From: Burkholderiales bacterium
GTDB lineage: Bacteria > Pseudomonadota > Gammaproteobacteria > Burkholderiales > SG8-39
Length of the DNA stretch: 64,000 nucleotides
Direction: 5' to 3'
Assembly: GCA_027493935.1 (NCBI GenBank)
Contig: JAOSJV010000001.1
Span: 434,001-498,000, forward strand
Shown here one piece after another: positions 35,355 to 44,551 of this stretch. A program made the translations under genes and the position numbers. How positions within the stretch are numbered: the stretch's first letter is position 1; each line of letters begins with the position of its first letter. The notes under the pieces are model-generated. The model was given only the letters and a program-made list of their open reading frames with translations, did not search any database and was not told the DNA's origin.

Positions 35355-36140
35355 TCCCCTCCTCTCCGAGGAGGGGAGGGTCGTGCTGCGACGCGCCGCG
35401 TGTTTCTGTCCCCTCCTCTCCGAGGAGGGGCGGCCGCGCGAGCGGCCGGGGTGGTGCGGGCGTATGCAGCACTGCGAAGGCCGCAACCCCCCCGCCGGCT
35501 TCGCCGGCACCCTCCTGGAAAGGAGGGGAGGGTCGTGCTGCGACGCGCTGCGTGTTTGTGTCCCCTCCTCTCCGAGGAGGGGCGGCCGCGCGAGCGGCCG
35601 GGGTGGTGCGGGCGTATGCAGCACTGCGAAGGCCGCACCACCCCGCCGGCTTCGCCGGCACCCCTCCTTGGAAAGGAGGGGAGGGTCGTGCTGCGACGCG
35701 CTGCGTGTTTGTGTCCCCGCCTCTCCGAGGAGGGGCGGCCGCGCGAGCGGCCGGGGTGGTGCGGGCGTATGCAGCAGTGCGAACGCATGCAGTACTGCGA
35801 AGGCCGCAACCACCCCGCCGGCTTCGCCGGCACCCCTCCTTGGAAAGGAGGGGAGGGTCGTGCTGCGACGCGCTGCGTGTTTGTGTCCCCTCCTCTCCGA
35901 GGAGGGGCGGCCGCGCGAGCGGCCGGGGTGGTGCGGGCTTCTGCAGACTGCAATCGCTGCAACCACCCCGCCGGCTTCGCCGGCACCCCTCCTTGGAAAG
36001 GAGGGGACGCGCTGCGCGCGAACCACCCGCCGGCTTCGCCGGCACCTCCTGGAAAGGAGGGGACGCGCTGCGCGCGAACCACCCCCGCCGGCTTCGCCGG
36101 CACCCTCCTTGAGAAGGAGGGGACGCGCTGCGCGCGAACC
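35355..36140. repeat. Hairpin repeat array A4
   Basis: Four to five full composite units of about 155 bp plus three short ones. Modules in order: CCCCTCCTC-TCC-GAGGAGGGG; CGGCCGC-GCGA-GCGGCCG; GGGGTGGT; a centre such as gcgggcgtatgcagcactgc; ACCACCCC; GCCGGC-TTC-GCCGGC; CCCCTCCTT/AAAGGAGGGG; linker with gtgctgcgacgcgctgcgtg. The last copies lose the centre and linker and carry gacgcgctgcgcgcgaacca instead. The array separates dacB (leftward) from a CbpM relic and iclR (rightward). Confidence 0.95.
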
Positions 36141-36164
36141 TTTCTGTGCCGCGACGCCTCGCGG

Positions 36165-36263
36165 CTAGCGCAGAAGCTGGCACGCGAGCTCACGCACCCG
36201 CGCCGCGAGCGCGCGCAGCCGCGCCTCGCGCGCGGCCATGCGCTCGAGCAGACTCACTGCCAT
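36165..36263 (-). pseudogene. C-terminal relic of a CbpM-like chaperone modulator
   Basis: 32 codons: MAVSLLERMAAREARLR then ALAARVRELACQLLR and stop. It aligns with the end of the cbpM gene at 48034 ([24 protein letters not shown]). The flank is also shared: both ends run into the same hairpin array type through gcgctgcgcgcgaac and a ggctagcgc stop region. It is therefore a duplicated 3' piece carried with the array, not a functional gene. The remaining sequence to 36440 shows no gene. Confidence 0.6.
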
Positions 36264-36448
36264 GCGGGCAGGGTCTCACCGCCACGCGGTCAGGGTCGGC
36301 CATGGTGGCAGGTCTCCGGTATCGGAACGGGAAGCCGAAGCTCACTGGATGATTGGCGAGCCTCCGCGCCGTTCCCGCCTCGAACGACGCCACTGCGGCG
36401 GTGCGGGCTGCGCGGAAATTGACCGCAGTGCCGCGCGTCCACTACGAT

Positions 36449-36463
36449 GTGCGCCATGCGAAC
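36449..36463. promoter_or_regulatory. Candidate IclR operator at the iclR promoter
   Basis: GTGCG-CCATG-CGAAC is a near-perfect dyad (one mismatch), 20 bp before the iclR start codon. The same 15-mer with a perfect dyad lies before the ubiD-type operon (37340-37354). Position and sharing suggest autoregulation and operon control by the IclR protein. Confidence 0.5.
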
Positions 36464-36483
36464 GGCCGGTGGAACGTTGCTCG

Positions 36484-37242
36484 ATGTCGTCGCGTGAACG
36501 CGACTTCGTCGCCGCGCTCGGGAAGGGGCTCGCGGTGGTGGAGGCCTTCGGGCCGGCGAGCCCGCAGCTCACGCTCTCCGAGGTCGCGCACCGGACCGGC
36601 CTCACGCGCGCCGCGGCGCGGCGCTACCTGCTCACGCTCGCGCGGCTCGAGTACGCCGAGTACGACGGCAAGCGCTTCTCGCTCACGCCGCGCGTGCTGC
36701 GGCTGGGCTATGCATTCCTCTCGACCTCGCCGCTGCCCAAGCTGGTGCAGCCGGTGCTCGAGGCGATCGGCGAGAAGACGCAGGAAGTCGCCTCGGTCGC
36801 GATCCTCGACGGCGCCGACATCCTGTTCCTCGCGCACTCGCGCAACCGCCGCATCGTGTCGGTGGCGAGCAGCGTCGGCAGCCGGTTCCCGGCCTACTGC
36901 ACCGCGATCGGGCGGGTGCTGCTCGCGGGCCGGCCCGAGGCGGACGTCGAGCGCTTCCTGCGCGGCGTGCGGCCGCGGAAGCTCACCAGCCGGACCAAGA
37001 CCGCGTACCGGGAGCTGCTGCACGCGGTCGCGACCGCGCGGCAGCACGGCTACGCGGTCTGCGACGAGGAGCTCGAGCTCGGCCTGCGCTCGATCGCGGT
37101 GCCGGTCGCCAATTCGCGCGGCGAGACGGTCCTCGGGATGAGCGTCAGCCTGCAGGCCGCACGCATGTCCGCCGCGCGCATGGTCGAGCGGCTGCTGCCC
37201 TTGCTGCGTGCCGGCGGGCAGTCGCTCTCGGCCATGCTCTGA
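36484..37242 (+). CDS. IclR-family transcriptional regulator (PcaR-like)
   Basis: 252 residues from ATG 36484. The N-terminal winged helix-turn-helix, SPQLTLSEVAHRTGLTRAAA and RRYLLTLARLEY, is followed by the IclR effector domain: EEVASVAILDGADILFLAHS-type strand, SRFPAYCTAIGRVLLAG, GYAVCDEELELGLRSIAVPV, GMSVSLQAARMS. The PAYCTA motif places it near PcaR/PobR regulators of aromatic acid catabolism. It most likely controls the adjacent decarboxylase/CoA-ligase operon, since both promoters carry the same dyad. Effector is unknown; an aromatic or related carboxylic acid is an inference from the neighbours. Confidence 0.93.
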   Translation: MSSRERDFVAALGKGLAVVEAFGPASPQLTLSEVAHRTGLTRAAARRYLLTLARLEYAEYDGKRFSLTPRVLRLGYAFLSTSPLPKLVQPVLEAIGEKTQEVASVAILDGADILFLAHSRNRRIVSVASSVGSRFPAYCTAIGRVLLAGRPEADVERFLRGVRPRKLTSRTKTAYRELLHAVATARQHGYAVCDEELELGLRSIAVPVANSRGETVLGMSVSLQAARMSAARMVERLLPLLRAGGQSLSAML

Positions 37243-37339
37243 GCGCTGCTTCCGCTCCGGCAACGGGTGCGCGCGTGCGCTCGGCGCCGCGCACGCACGG
37301 CCCCGCCCCGGCGCGCCGGATCTCGCACCGCAGCATGTT

Positions 37340-37354
37340 GTGCGCCATGCGCAC
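37340..37354. promoter_or_regulatory. Candidate IclR operator before the ubiD-type operon
   Basis: GTGCG-CCATG-CGCAC is a perfect dyad, 105-119 bp before the proposed TTG start. It matches 14 of 15 bases of the element before iclR. As I recall it, the 15-bp PcaR operator GTTCGATAATCGCAC shares ten of fifteen positions, with the same half-site layout. Confidence 0.5.
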
Positions 37355-37458
37355 GCGGTTTGCGACGCCTTTAGCACGCGTTAAACGAGTGGCCGCGACA
37401 AGTCATTAGAGTGCCTATGCGGGGCGTATCGCCCGGTCACCCGGACAAGGAGCGGCAC

Positions 37459-38880
37459 TTGGTACACGACGACCTCAGGAGCTTTCTGGCGGCGATCCAA
37501 TCCACCGGCGACCTGGTCGACATCGACGATGAGGTCGACTGGGACCAGGAGCTCGCCGGCATCGGCCGGCTCGGCTGCGAGCGCGGCGCGCCCGCGTGTC
37601 GCTTCAACAACGTCAAGGACTATCCGGGCTGGCGGATCATGTGCAACCCGATCGCCACCTGGCGTCGCATGGCGGTCGCCTTCGGGCTGCCGGCGGACAG
37701 CCCGGTGCCGAAGCTCTACGAGACCTACGCCGCGCGCGAGCAGCAGCTCGTCCCGCCGGTCAAGGTGAAGACCGGCGCGTGCAAGGAGGTGGTGATTCCG
37801 GGCGACAGGGTCGATCTCTTCGACCTGCCGGTGCCGATGGTCCACGAGGGCGACGGCGGGCGCTATCTCGGCACGTGGGACCTGGTCGTGTCGCAGGACC
37901 TGAAGAGCAACTGGGTGAACTGGGGCATGTACCGCTTCATGGTGCACAACGAGCGCCTGCTCACCGGGTTCCCGCGCCCGACCAGCCACCTCGGCAAGAT
38001 GCTGCTCGACGGCTACGTGCCCGAGGGCCGGCCGATGCCGATCGCGATCGCGATCGGCTGCGACCCGCTGAGCCACCTCGCGGCGGCCGCCACCTTCCGC
38101 ATCGCCGGCAACGAGGCCGATCTCGCCGGCGGGCTGCGCCAGGCGCCGGTCGAGCTGGTGAAGTGCGAGACCTCCGAGCTCTACGTGCCGGCGAGCGCCG
38201 AGATGGTGATCGAGGCCGAGGTGTACCCGGACCGCGTGAACCAGGAAGGGCCCTACGGCGAGTACCCCGGCTACCGCAGCGGCGAGATGGGCAACGCGAT
38301 CTGCGCCCGGGTGACGGCGATCACGCACCGCAGGGACCCGATCCTCACGCTCGACACCACCGGCTTCATGGACTCGAGCGCGACCTCGACCTCGATCTCC
38401 GGGGCGATCGCGATCCAGCGCCGGCTCGAGGCGAACGGCGTTCCGGTGAAGGCGGTCTACGTCCCGCCCGAGGGCGGCGTGCACCTCGCGATCGTGTCGG
38501 TGCGCAAGGGCGGCGCCGAGACCGCGCGCAAGGTGATCGACGTGCTCACCGTGCGCCGCGCGCTGATCTCCAAGGTGATCGTGGTGGACGTCGACGTCGA
38601 CGTCTTCAACATGGCGGCGGTGCTGCACGCGTTCGCGACCAAGTGCCATCCCGCGCGGGGCATGCACGTCACCAGTTACGTCGGGCGCGCCAACACGCTC
38701 ACCCCGGCCTACACGCAGGAGGAGCGGGTGAGCCGCTCCGGCGCGAGCGTCGCGTTCGACGCCACCTGGCCGCCGGACTGGGCGGCCGACGCGACGCCGG
38801 TGCGCGCCACCCTCGATTCGATGTATTCGCCCGAGATCCAGCGCCGCGTGCTCGAGCGCTGGAAGGCGCTCGGGCTTTGA
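37459..38880 (+). CDS. UbiD-family prenylated-FMN decarboxylase
   Basis: 473 residues from TTG 37459, favoured because AAGGAG (37447-37452) stands at ideal distance; an ATG at 37417 lacks one. Family segments: LRSFLAAIQSTGDLVDIDDE, KDYPGWRIMCNPIATWRRMA, PVPMVHEGDGGRYLGTWDLV, IAIAIGCDPLSHLAAAATFR, NQEGPYGEYPGYRSGEMG (conserved active-site region with acidic and arginine residues) and TSYVGRANTLTP. UbiD enzymes (de)carboxylate aromatic or alpha,beta-unsaturated acids with prFMN made by UbiX; no ubiX is present here. First gene of an operon with a CoA ligase, a solute receptor and a reductase. The substrate cannot be inferred precisely. Confidence 0.92.
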   Translation: MVHDDLRSFLAAIQSTGDLVDIDDEVDWDQELAGIGRLGCERGAPACRFNNVKDYPGWRIMCNPIATWRRMAVAFGLPADSPVPKLYETYAAREQQLVPPVKVKTGACKEVVIPGDRVDLFDLPVPMVHEGDGGRYLGTWDLVVSQDLKSNWVNWGMYRFMVHNERLLTGFPRPTSHLGKMLLDGYVPEGRPMPIAIAIGCDPLSHLAAAATFRIAGNEADLAGGLRQAPVELVKCETSELYVPASAEMVIEAEVYPDRVNQEGPYGEYPGYRSGEMGNAICARVTAITHRRDPILTLDTTGFMDSSATSTSISGAIAIQRRLEANGVPVKAVYVPPEGGVHLAIVSVRKGGAETARKVIDVLTVRRALISKVIVVDVDVDVFNMAAVLHAFATKCHPARGMHVTSYVGRANTLTPAYTQEERVSRSGASVAFDATWPPDWAADATPVRATLDSMYSPEIQRRVLERWKALGL

Positions 38881-38893
38881 GGAGCCGACCCCG

Positions 38894-39193
38894 ATGTCGA
38901 ACGAATACGAGACCTTCGCCCGCGATCCGCAGCGCCTGCTCTCCGGGCGCGAAGTGGTGTTGACCCTGCGCGACCTCACACCGGGCCGGCGCAAGTACCG
39001 CGGCGTCAGCGTCCGCGCCGTCGTCTCGCGGCCGCCGCGCCCCGGCGAGCCGCGGCTGTGGATCCGCTCGGTCGTCGGCAACCGCGACCCGCAGCCGTGC
39101 AGCGTGCGCATCGTCGAGGCGCTGCCCGAGGCGTTCGCGGCGGTGCCCTACAGCGATTTCTTCCAGGCGATGGAACGCGCGGAGCGGCGTTGA
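38894..39193 (+). CDS. Small conserved-looking protein in the decarboxylase operon
   Basis: 99 residues; ATG 38894 with GAGGAG upstream. There is no signal peptide or membrane segment. The composition is soluble, with a beta-rich centre (EVVLTLRDLTPGRRKYRGVS, VRAVVSRPPRPGEPRLWIRS, QPCSVRIVEALPEAF). It lies 13 bp after the decarboxylase gene and its stop overlaps the ligase start (TTGA), so it is tightly coupled to both. I do not recognise a family. A small accessory or second subunit of the UbiD-type enzyme is the simplest guess. Confidence 0.8.
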   Translation: MSNEYETFARDPQRLLSGREVVLTLRDLTPGRRKYRGVSVRAVVSRPPRPGEPRLWIRSVVGNRDPQPCSVRIVEALPEAFAAVPYSDFFQAMERAERR

Positions 39194-40728
39194 CCGCGCG
39201 GTGCGACGAGACGCTGACCGCGGCGCTCGCGCGCCACGCGCGCGAGCGGCCCGGAGCGGCTGCGCTCGTCGACGACCGCGTCCGCCTGACCTGGGGCGCG
39301 GTGAAGGCCTGGGTCGACCGCGCGGCCGGATGGTTCGGTGCGCAGCGCCTGCCGCGCGGCGCCGCGGTGCTGGGGTGGCTGCCGAACTGCGCCGAGCTCT
39401 ACCTCGTGCGCCTCGCGTGCGAGCAGGCGGGCCTGTTCTGGGTCCCGGTGCCCGCGAGCCAGGGCAAGCGCGAGCTCGCCTCGATCGCCGAGCGGGTGCG
39501 CCCGCGCGCGGTGATCGCGCTCGGGCGCTTCCGCGAGCGCGACTTCGCGGCCGAGCTGGACGAGGTGCTGGCGGCGCTGCGGCTCGCGCCGCCGCGCGCG
39601 ACGGTGCGCCCGGAGGCGCTGCTCGCGCTGGAGGGCGCCGGGCCCGCCGAGCCGCTGTGGCCGGAGGAGCCGGCGCACGCGCTCGCGACGACCGGCAGCG
39701 AGGGCGTGCCCAAGCTCGCGGTCTACACGCTCGCCGCGGCCTGCGCGCGGGCGCACGCGCAGGCCGCGCTGCTGGCGCTCTCGCCCGCCGACGTCCTGCT
39801 CACGCTCTCGCCCGGGGTGGGACCGGCGCGCGCAGCGTGGCTCGCCGCGCCGGTCGCCGGGTCGTGCGTGGTCGCGCTGCCGGTCTTCGGCACCGAGGCC
39901 GCGCTCGACCTGATCGCGACCGAGCACACCACGATCGTGTGCGGGAGCCCCTCGCAGCTCGCGATGCTTGCGGCGCGGCTCGAGCGCGCCGACACGTCGA
40001 GCGTGCGCCTGTGGTACACCGCGGGCGCCGTGCTGCCGGCCTCGCTCGCCGCCGAGCTCGAGGCACGCACCGGCGCGCGCGTGGTGTCCACCTACGGCGG
40101 CGCGGACTTCGGCGGCTGGGCGGCGCCGGCGCTGGACGACCCGCCGGCGGTGCGTCACGGCACGGTGGGCCGCCGGCGCGGCGGCACCGAGATGAAAGTG
40201 ATCGACCCCGAGGGCAGCACGCTCGCGCAAGGTGCGGTCGGCGAGGTGGTGGGCCGCGGGCCGTGCTGCGTCGGCGGCTACCTGAGCGGGCCCGGAAGCG
40301 AACGCTGGCGCGACGGCTGGTTCCATACGGGCGACCTCGGGTACTGGCGCGACGACGGCAACCTCGTGATCGTCGGGCGCCTGAAGGAGGTGATCATCCG
40401 CGGCGGCGACAACGTCAGCCCGTCGGAGGTCGAGGCGCTGCTGCGCACCGATCCGGACGTCGCCCAGGCGGCGGTGATCGGCGTGCCCGACACGGTGCTC
40501 GGCGAGCGCGTGTGCGCGTGCATCGTGCCGGTCGCGGGGCGCGCGCCCGGTCTGGAGTCGCTGCGCGCGCGCCTGCGCGGCGCGGGACTCGCGCCGTTCA
40601 AGCTTCCGGAGCGGCTCCTGCTGCTCGAAGCGCTGCCGATGGTCGGCGACAAGATCGATCGTCGCGCGCTCCAGCAGCGCGCGGCCGATTCGGCTTCCCT
40701 TGTCCACGCTGAAAGGAGGGCGTCATGA
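39190..40728 (+). CDS. AMP-forming acyl/aryl-CoA ligase
   Basis: 512 residues from TTG 39190, overlapping the previous stop. ANL-superfamily motifs: LATTGSEGVPKLAVYTLAAA (A3 P-loop, atypical TTGSEG instead of TSGTTG), VVSTYGGADFGG (A5), GWFHTGDLGYWRDDGNLVIV (A7), GRLKEVIIRGGDNVSPSEVE (A8), and MVGDKIDRRAL with the A10 lysine. It would activate a carboxylic acid as its CoA thioester. Its partners point to catabolism of an aromatic or unsaturated acid imported by the Bug receptor. The overlap with the next gene (ATGA) indicates one operon. The altered P-loop makes substrate prediction unsafe. Confidence 0.9.
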   Translation: MTARCDETLTAALARHARERPGAAALVDDRVRLTWGAVKAWVDRAAGWFGAQRLPRGAAVLGWLPNCAELYLVRLACEQAGLFWVPVPASQGKRELASIAERVRPRAVIALGRFRERDFAAELDEVLAALRLAPPRATVRPEALLALEGAGPAEPLWPEEPAHALATTGSEGVPKLAVYTLAAACARAHAQAALLALSPADVLLTLSPGVGPARAAWLAAPVAGSCVVALPVFGTEAALDLIATEHTTIVCGSPSQLAMLAARLERADTSSVRLWYTAGAVLPASLAAELEARTGARVVSTYGGADFGGWAAPALDDPPAVRHGTVGRRRGGTEMKVIDPEGSTLAQGAVGEVVGRGPCCVGGYLSGPGSERWRDGWFHTGDLGYWRDDGNLVIVGRLKEVIIRGGDNVSPSEVEALLRTDPDVAQAAVIGVPDTVLGERVCACIVPVAGRAPGLESLRARLRGAGLAPFKLPERLLLLEALPMVGDKIDRRALQQRAADSASLVHAERRAS

Positions 40729-41695
40729 GGAATGCGCTTAGGGGACTGCTCGCATGCCTGCTGGCGGCGGTTGCCGCGACCGGCGTTGCCCAGGAGTGGC
40801 CGACCCGGACGGTCCACTTCATCGTGCCGTATCCGGCCGGGGGCTACTACGATCTGCTCGCGCGGGTGATCGGGCAGAAGCTGAACGAGCGCCTGGGCCA
40901 GTCGTTCGTCGTCGAGAACCGGGTCGGCGCGAACGGCATGATCGGCACCGACTACGTGGCGAAGAGCGCGCCCGACGGGTACACGATCATGATGGGGGCA
41001 TCGGACCGCACGGCATCAATCCGAGCATGTATGCGAAGCTGCCGTACAGCCCGACGCGGGACTTCGCGGCCGTCGTGCACGTCGCCTCGGCGCCGAACGT
41101 GCTCGTCGTGCATCCTTCGGTTCAAGCGCGCAGCGTGAAGGAGCTGATCGGGCTCGCGCGGGCCGCGCCCGGCAGGCTCACGTTCTCGTCCGCCGGCAGC
41201 GGCTCGTCGCAGCACCTGTCGGGCGAGATGCTGCGCATGATGACCGGGGCGGACCTGATCCACGTGCCCTACAAGGGCAGCGCGCCGTCGGTGACGGCGG
41301 TGCTCGCGGGGAGGTCTCGATGCTCTTCGGAACGATGGCGGACGTCGTGCCCCACGTGCGCGCGGACAAGCTGCGCGCGCTCGCGGTGACCAGCGACCAG
41401 CGCATCCCGGCGCTGCCGGCCGTGCCGACCATGGTCGAGGCGGGCGTGCCCGGATTCGGAGGCGACGGCGTGGTTCGGCGTGCTGGTGCCCGCGGCCACG
41501 CCGCAGCCGATCGTCGGCCGCCTGAACGAGGAGATCAACCGCATCCTCAAGATGCCCGACGTGCTGGAGCGCATCTCGCAGCAGGGATCGGCGGTGATCG
41601 TGGGCGGCACCGCCGAGCAGTTCGCGGCGTTCATCCGCGCCGAGATCGACAAGTGGGCGAAGGTGGTGAAGCAATCGGGCGCGCGGGTGAACTGA
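40725..41695 (+). pseudogene. Bug/TctC-type periplasmic solute receptor, three frameshifts
   Basis: ATG 40725 with GAAAGGAGGG in front. The signal peptide is GLLACLLAAVAATGVAQ. Four collinear pieces follow: WPTRTVHFIVPYPAGGYYDL, GANGMIGTDYVAKSAPDGYT; then HGINPSMYAKLPYSPTRDFA, SAGSGSSQHLSGEMLRMMTG; then MLFGTMADVVPHVRADKLRA, TMVEAGVPGFG; then VLVPAATPQPIVGRLNEEIN to the stop at 41695. Breaks lie near 40998, 41310 and 41465. Rejoined, about 322 residues, the normal Bug length. Such receptors bind carboxylates for tripartite uptake; the membrane subunits are not in the window. Context suggests it brings in the operon's substrate. Confidence 0.82.
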
Positions 41696-41708
41696 CCGCG
41701 GCGCCGCG

Positions 41709-42719
41709 GTGAGCGGCTTTCGCGCCTACCGCATCCGCGACGACGGCCGGTTCGGCGCCGGCCGCCTGGAGCGGATGAGCCGCGCCGAGCTCGACCGCGG
41801 CGAAGTCGTGGTGCGCGTCGCGTACGCCGGCGTCAACTACAAGGACGCGCTCACCGCGAGCGGCCGGGCGCGCATGGCGCGGAAGTTCCCGCTGGTCGGC
41901 GGCACCGATCTCTCGGGCGTGGTCGAGTCCTCCGAGGACCGCCGCTTCGCGCCGGGCGACGAGATCCTCATCCACAGCTTCGGGCTCGGCAGCCACCACG
42001 ACGGCGGATTCGCGGAGATCGGCCGCTTCCCCGCGGAGTGGATCTTCGCCCTTCCCGGCGGGCTCAGCCTGCTCGAGGCCGCGGCGCTCGGCGTCGCCGG
42101 CCACTCGGTGGGCGTCGCCATCGAGCTCGTGCAGCTGAACGGGATCGGCCCCGAGCGCGGCAAGGTGCTGGTCAACGGCGCGACCGGCGGCGTCGGCAGC
42201 ATCGCGGTGGACGTCCTCTCGAAGCTCGGCTACCACGTGACGGCGCTCACCGGGAAGCCCGGCATGGCCGAGTACCTGCATGCGCTCGGTGCGGCCGAGG
42301 TGCTCGCGCGCGACGCGGTGATCGCCGAGGGCCGGCCGCTCGAGAGCGAGCGGTGGGCGGCGGCGTTCGACTCGGTCGGCGGCGCGCAGCTCGAGTGGCT
42401 GCTGCGCACGGCGCGCCGCGACGCGGTGATCGCGTCGATCGGCAACGCCTCGGGCAACACGTTCGAAGGCAACGTGCTGCCCTTCATCCTGCGCGGCGTC
42501 CGCCTGGTCGGCGTGAACGTCAACAACCCGGTCGAGACCAAGCTGCGCATCTGGCGGCGGCTCGCCACCGACTGGAAGCCGCGCCACTTCGAGCGCTTCG
42601 TGCGCCGGATTGCGCTCGCGGCCCTGCCGCAGGCGTTCGACGATCTGCTCGCCGCGCGCGTGTGCGGCCGGCAGGTGGTCGACTTCTCGCTCGATCGCGA
42701 GGCGGGCGGATCGGACTGA
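41709..42719 (+). CDS. acuI: AcuI/YhdH-type quinone oxidoreductase (acrylyl-CoA reductase family)
   Basis: 336 residues from GTG 41709. Medium-chain dehydrogenase without zinc sites: VRVAYAGVNYKDALTASGR, GGTDLSGVVESSEDRRFAPG, DEILIHSFGLGSHHDGGFAE, and the nucleotide-binding loop VLVNGATGGVGSIAVDVLSK. The VNVNNPVETKLRIWRRLATD segment is typical of YhdH/AcuI, which reduce acrylyl-CoA-like enoyl thioesters with NADPH. As the last operon gene it could reduce an unsaturated CoA ester produced upstream. The symbol is by family resemblance, not proven activity. Confidence 0.85.
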   Translation: MSGFRAYRIRDDGRFGAGRLERMSRAELDRGEVVVRVAYAGVNYKDALTASGRARMARKFPLVGGTDLSGVVESSEDRRFAPGDEILIHSFGLGSHHDGGFAEIGRFPAEWIFALPGGLSLLEAAALGVAGHSVGVAIELVQLNGIGPERGKVLVNGATGGVGSIAVDVLSKLGYHVTALTGKPGMAEYLHALGAAEVLARDAVIAEGRPLESERWAAAFDSVGGAQLEWLLRTARRDAVIASIGNASGNTFEGNVLPFILRGVRLVGVNVNNPVETKLRIWRRLATDWKPRHFERFVRRIALAALPQAFDDLLAARVCGRQVVDFSLDREAGGSD

Positions 42720-42795
42720 ATCCGCTGCCGCAGCCGCAGCGCCCGCAAGCCAGCGCAGCGGCTGAAGCTCCCTCCAAGGGAGAAGAGCCACTTCC

Positions 42796-43930
42796 TCCCC
42801 TCCTCTCCGAGGAGGGGAGGGTCGTGCTGCGACGCGCCGCGTGTTTGTGTCCCCGCCTCTCCGAGGAGGGGCGGCCGCGCGAGCGGCCGGGGTGGTGCGG
42901 GCTTCTGCAGACTGCAATCGCTGCAACCACCCGCCGGCTTCGCCGGCACCCCTCCTGGAAAGGAGGGGAGGGGCGTGCTGCGACGCGCTGCGTATTTGTG
43001 TCCCCTCCTCTCCGAGGGAGGGGCGGCCGCGCGAGCGGCCGGGGTGGTGCGGACTTGTGCAGACTGCAATCGCCGCAACCACCCGCCGGCTTCGCCGGCA
43101 CCCCTCCTTGAAAAGGAGGGGACTGACGTTCTGCTTACGAAGGCGGGCGCGGTTTTCTCCCCTCCTTTCCGAGGAGGGGCGGCCGCGCGAGCGGCCGGGG
43201 TGGTGCGGGCTTCTGCAGACTGCAATCGCCGCAACCACCCCGCCGGCTTCGCCGGCACCCCTCCTTGGAAAGGAGGGGAGGGGCGTGCTGCGACGCGCTG
43301 CGTGTTTGTGTCCCCTCCTCTCCGAGGAGGGGCGGCCGCGCGAGCGGCCGGGGTGGTGCGGGCGTATGCAGCAGTGCGAACGCATGCAGTACTGCGAACG
43401 CCGCAACCACCCCGCCGGCTTCGCCGGCACCCCTCCTTGGAAAGGAGGGGATTGGCGTGCTGCGACGCGCTGCGTGTTTGTGTTCCCTCCTCTCCGAGGA
43501 GGGGCGGCAGCGCGAGCGGCCGGGGTGGTGGCGGCGCATGCAGCCGTGCGAAGGCCGCAACCACCCCGCCGGCTTCGCCGGCACCCCTCCTGGAAAGGAG
43601 GGGATTGGCGTGGTGCGACGCGCTGCGTATTTGTGTCCCCTCCTCTCCGAGGAGGGGCGGCCGCGCGAGCGGCCGGGGTGGTGCGGACTTGTGCAGACTG
43701 CAATCGCTGCAACCACCCCGCCGGCTTCGCCGGCACCCCCTCCTGGAAAGGAGGGACGCGCTGCGCGCGAACCACCCCGCCGGCTTCGCCGGCACCCTCC
43801 TTGAAAAGGAGGGGAGGGGCGTGCTGCGGCGCGCTGCGTGTTTGTGTCCCCTCCTCTCCGAGGAGGGGCGGCCGCGCGAGCGACCGGGGTGGTGCGGGCT
43901 TCTGCAGACTGCAATCGCTGCAACCACCGC
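42796..43930. repeat. Hairpin repeat array A5
   Basis: About seven composite units of the A4 type (stems GCCGGC-TTC-GCCGGC and CGGCCGC-GCGA-GCGGCCG, outer CCCCTCCTC/GAGGAGGGG and CCCCTCCTT/AAAGGAGGGG). Centres vary between gcttctgcagactgcaatcg, acttgtgcagactgcaatcg and gtatgcagcagtgcgaacgc. One linker differs: gactgacgttctgcttacga then aggcgggcgcggtttt (43121-43156), which recurs in A6 at 46862. The array follows acuI and ends inside a truncated serine-hydrolase gene. Confidence 0.95.
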
Positions 43931-44551
43931 GGCAGGACGGCTGGCGCTCGATGCGCCCGCGGGCCGCTATCTGCCAGCGCTGGCCGGTGAGCAGATCACC
44001 GTGCGCCAGCTCCTAGATCACACCGCGGGGCTGGGGTTTTTTTGCCAGTCGCAATGGCAGACGCTGCTCCTCGAGCCTCCGCCGCGCGGCGCTATGTGCT
44101 GCTCGCCGCACTCATCGAAGTCATCACGGCCGAACCTCTCGAGCGCTACATCGAGCGGGAAGTCATGGCGCCGCTCGACCTCGGCGACACGGGCCTTGCT
44201 GCGCGCGATAGCGATGTCGCGCAGTTGAGCGCCGGTCATGATGCCAAGGGCCGTCGCGACGACGCTGCCTACCGCGATGACGGCATCGCACCGATCGGCG
44301 GACTGTACGCGACGGTCGACGATCTCGTAGTCCGGGCGCGCGCACAGACCGATCCCAGCGCCCGCAGCGCCGCCTGCATCGCCGCGCCCTCGGGCTGGGC
44401 ACAGGGCGAACGCTTCGGCCGGCGCGCCATGTGGCATGCCGGCCTGACCAACTCCCACGCCGGGTTCGTGCCGCGGTTTCGGGATGAGGATTCGCTCATC
44501 GTCGCGCTCGGCAATCGTGGCGGCAAGAGCGCAGTTCTGGGCCGCTGGTGA
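43930..44551 (+). pseudogene. Serine hydrolase (class C beta-lactamase-like), 5'-truncated and frameshifted
   Basis: Directly at the end of array A5 a frame reads GRLALDAPAGRYLPALAGEQ, ITVRQLLDHTAGLGFF, the LxLDxPxxxYLP and LLxHTSGL signature just after the SxxK active site of class C beta-lactamase-like hydrolases. After a break near 44040-44080 another frame continues VLLAALIEVITAEPLERYIE, PIGGLYATVDDLVVRARAQT and RAMWHAGLTNSHAGFVPRFR (the HxG motif) to 44551. The N-terminal 80-odd residues with the SxxK serine are missing, replaced by the repeat array. It is non-functional as it stands. Confidence 0.75.
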
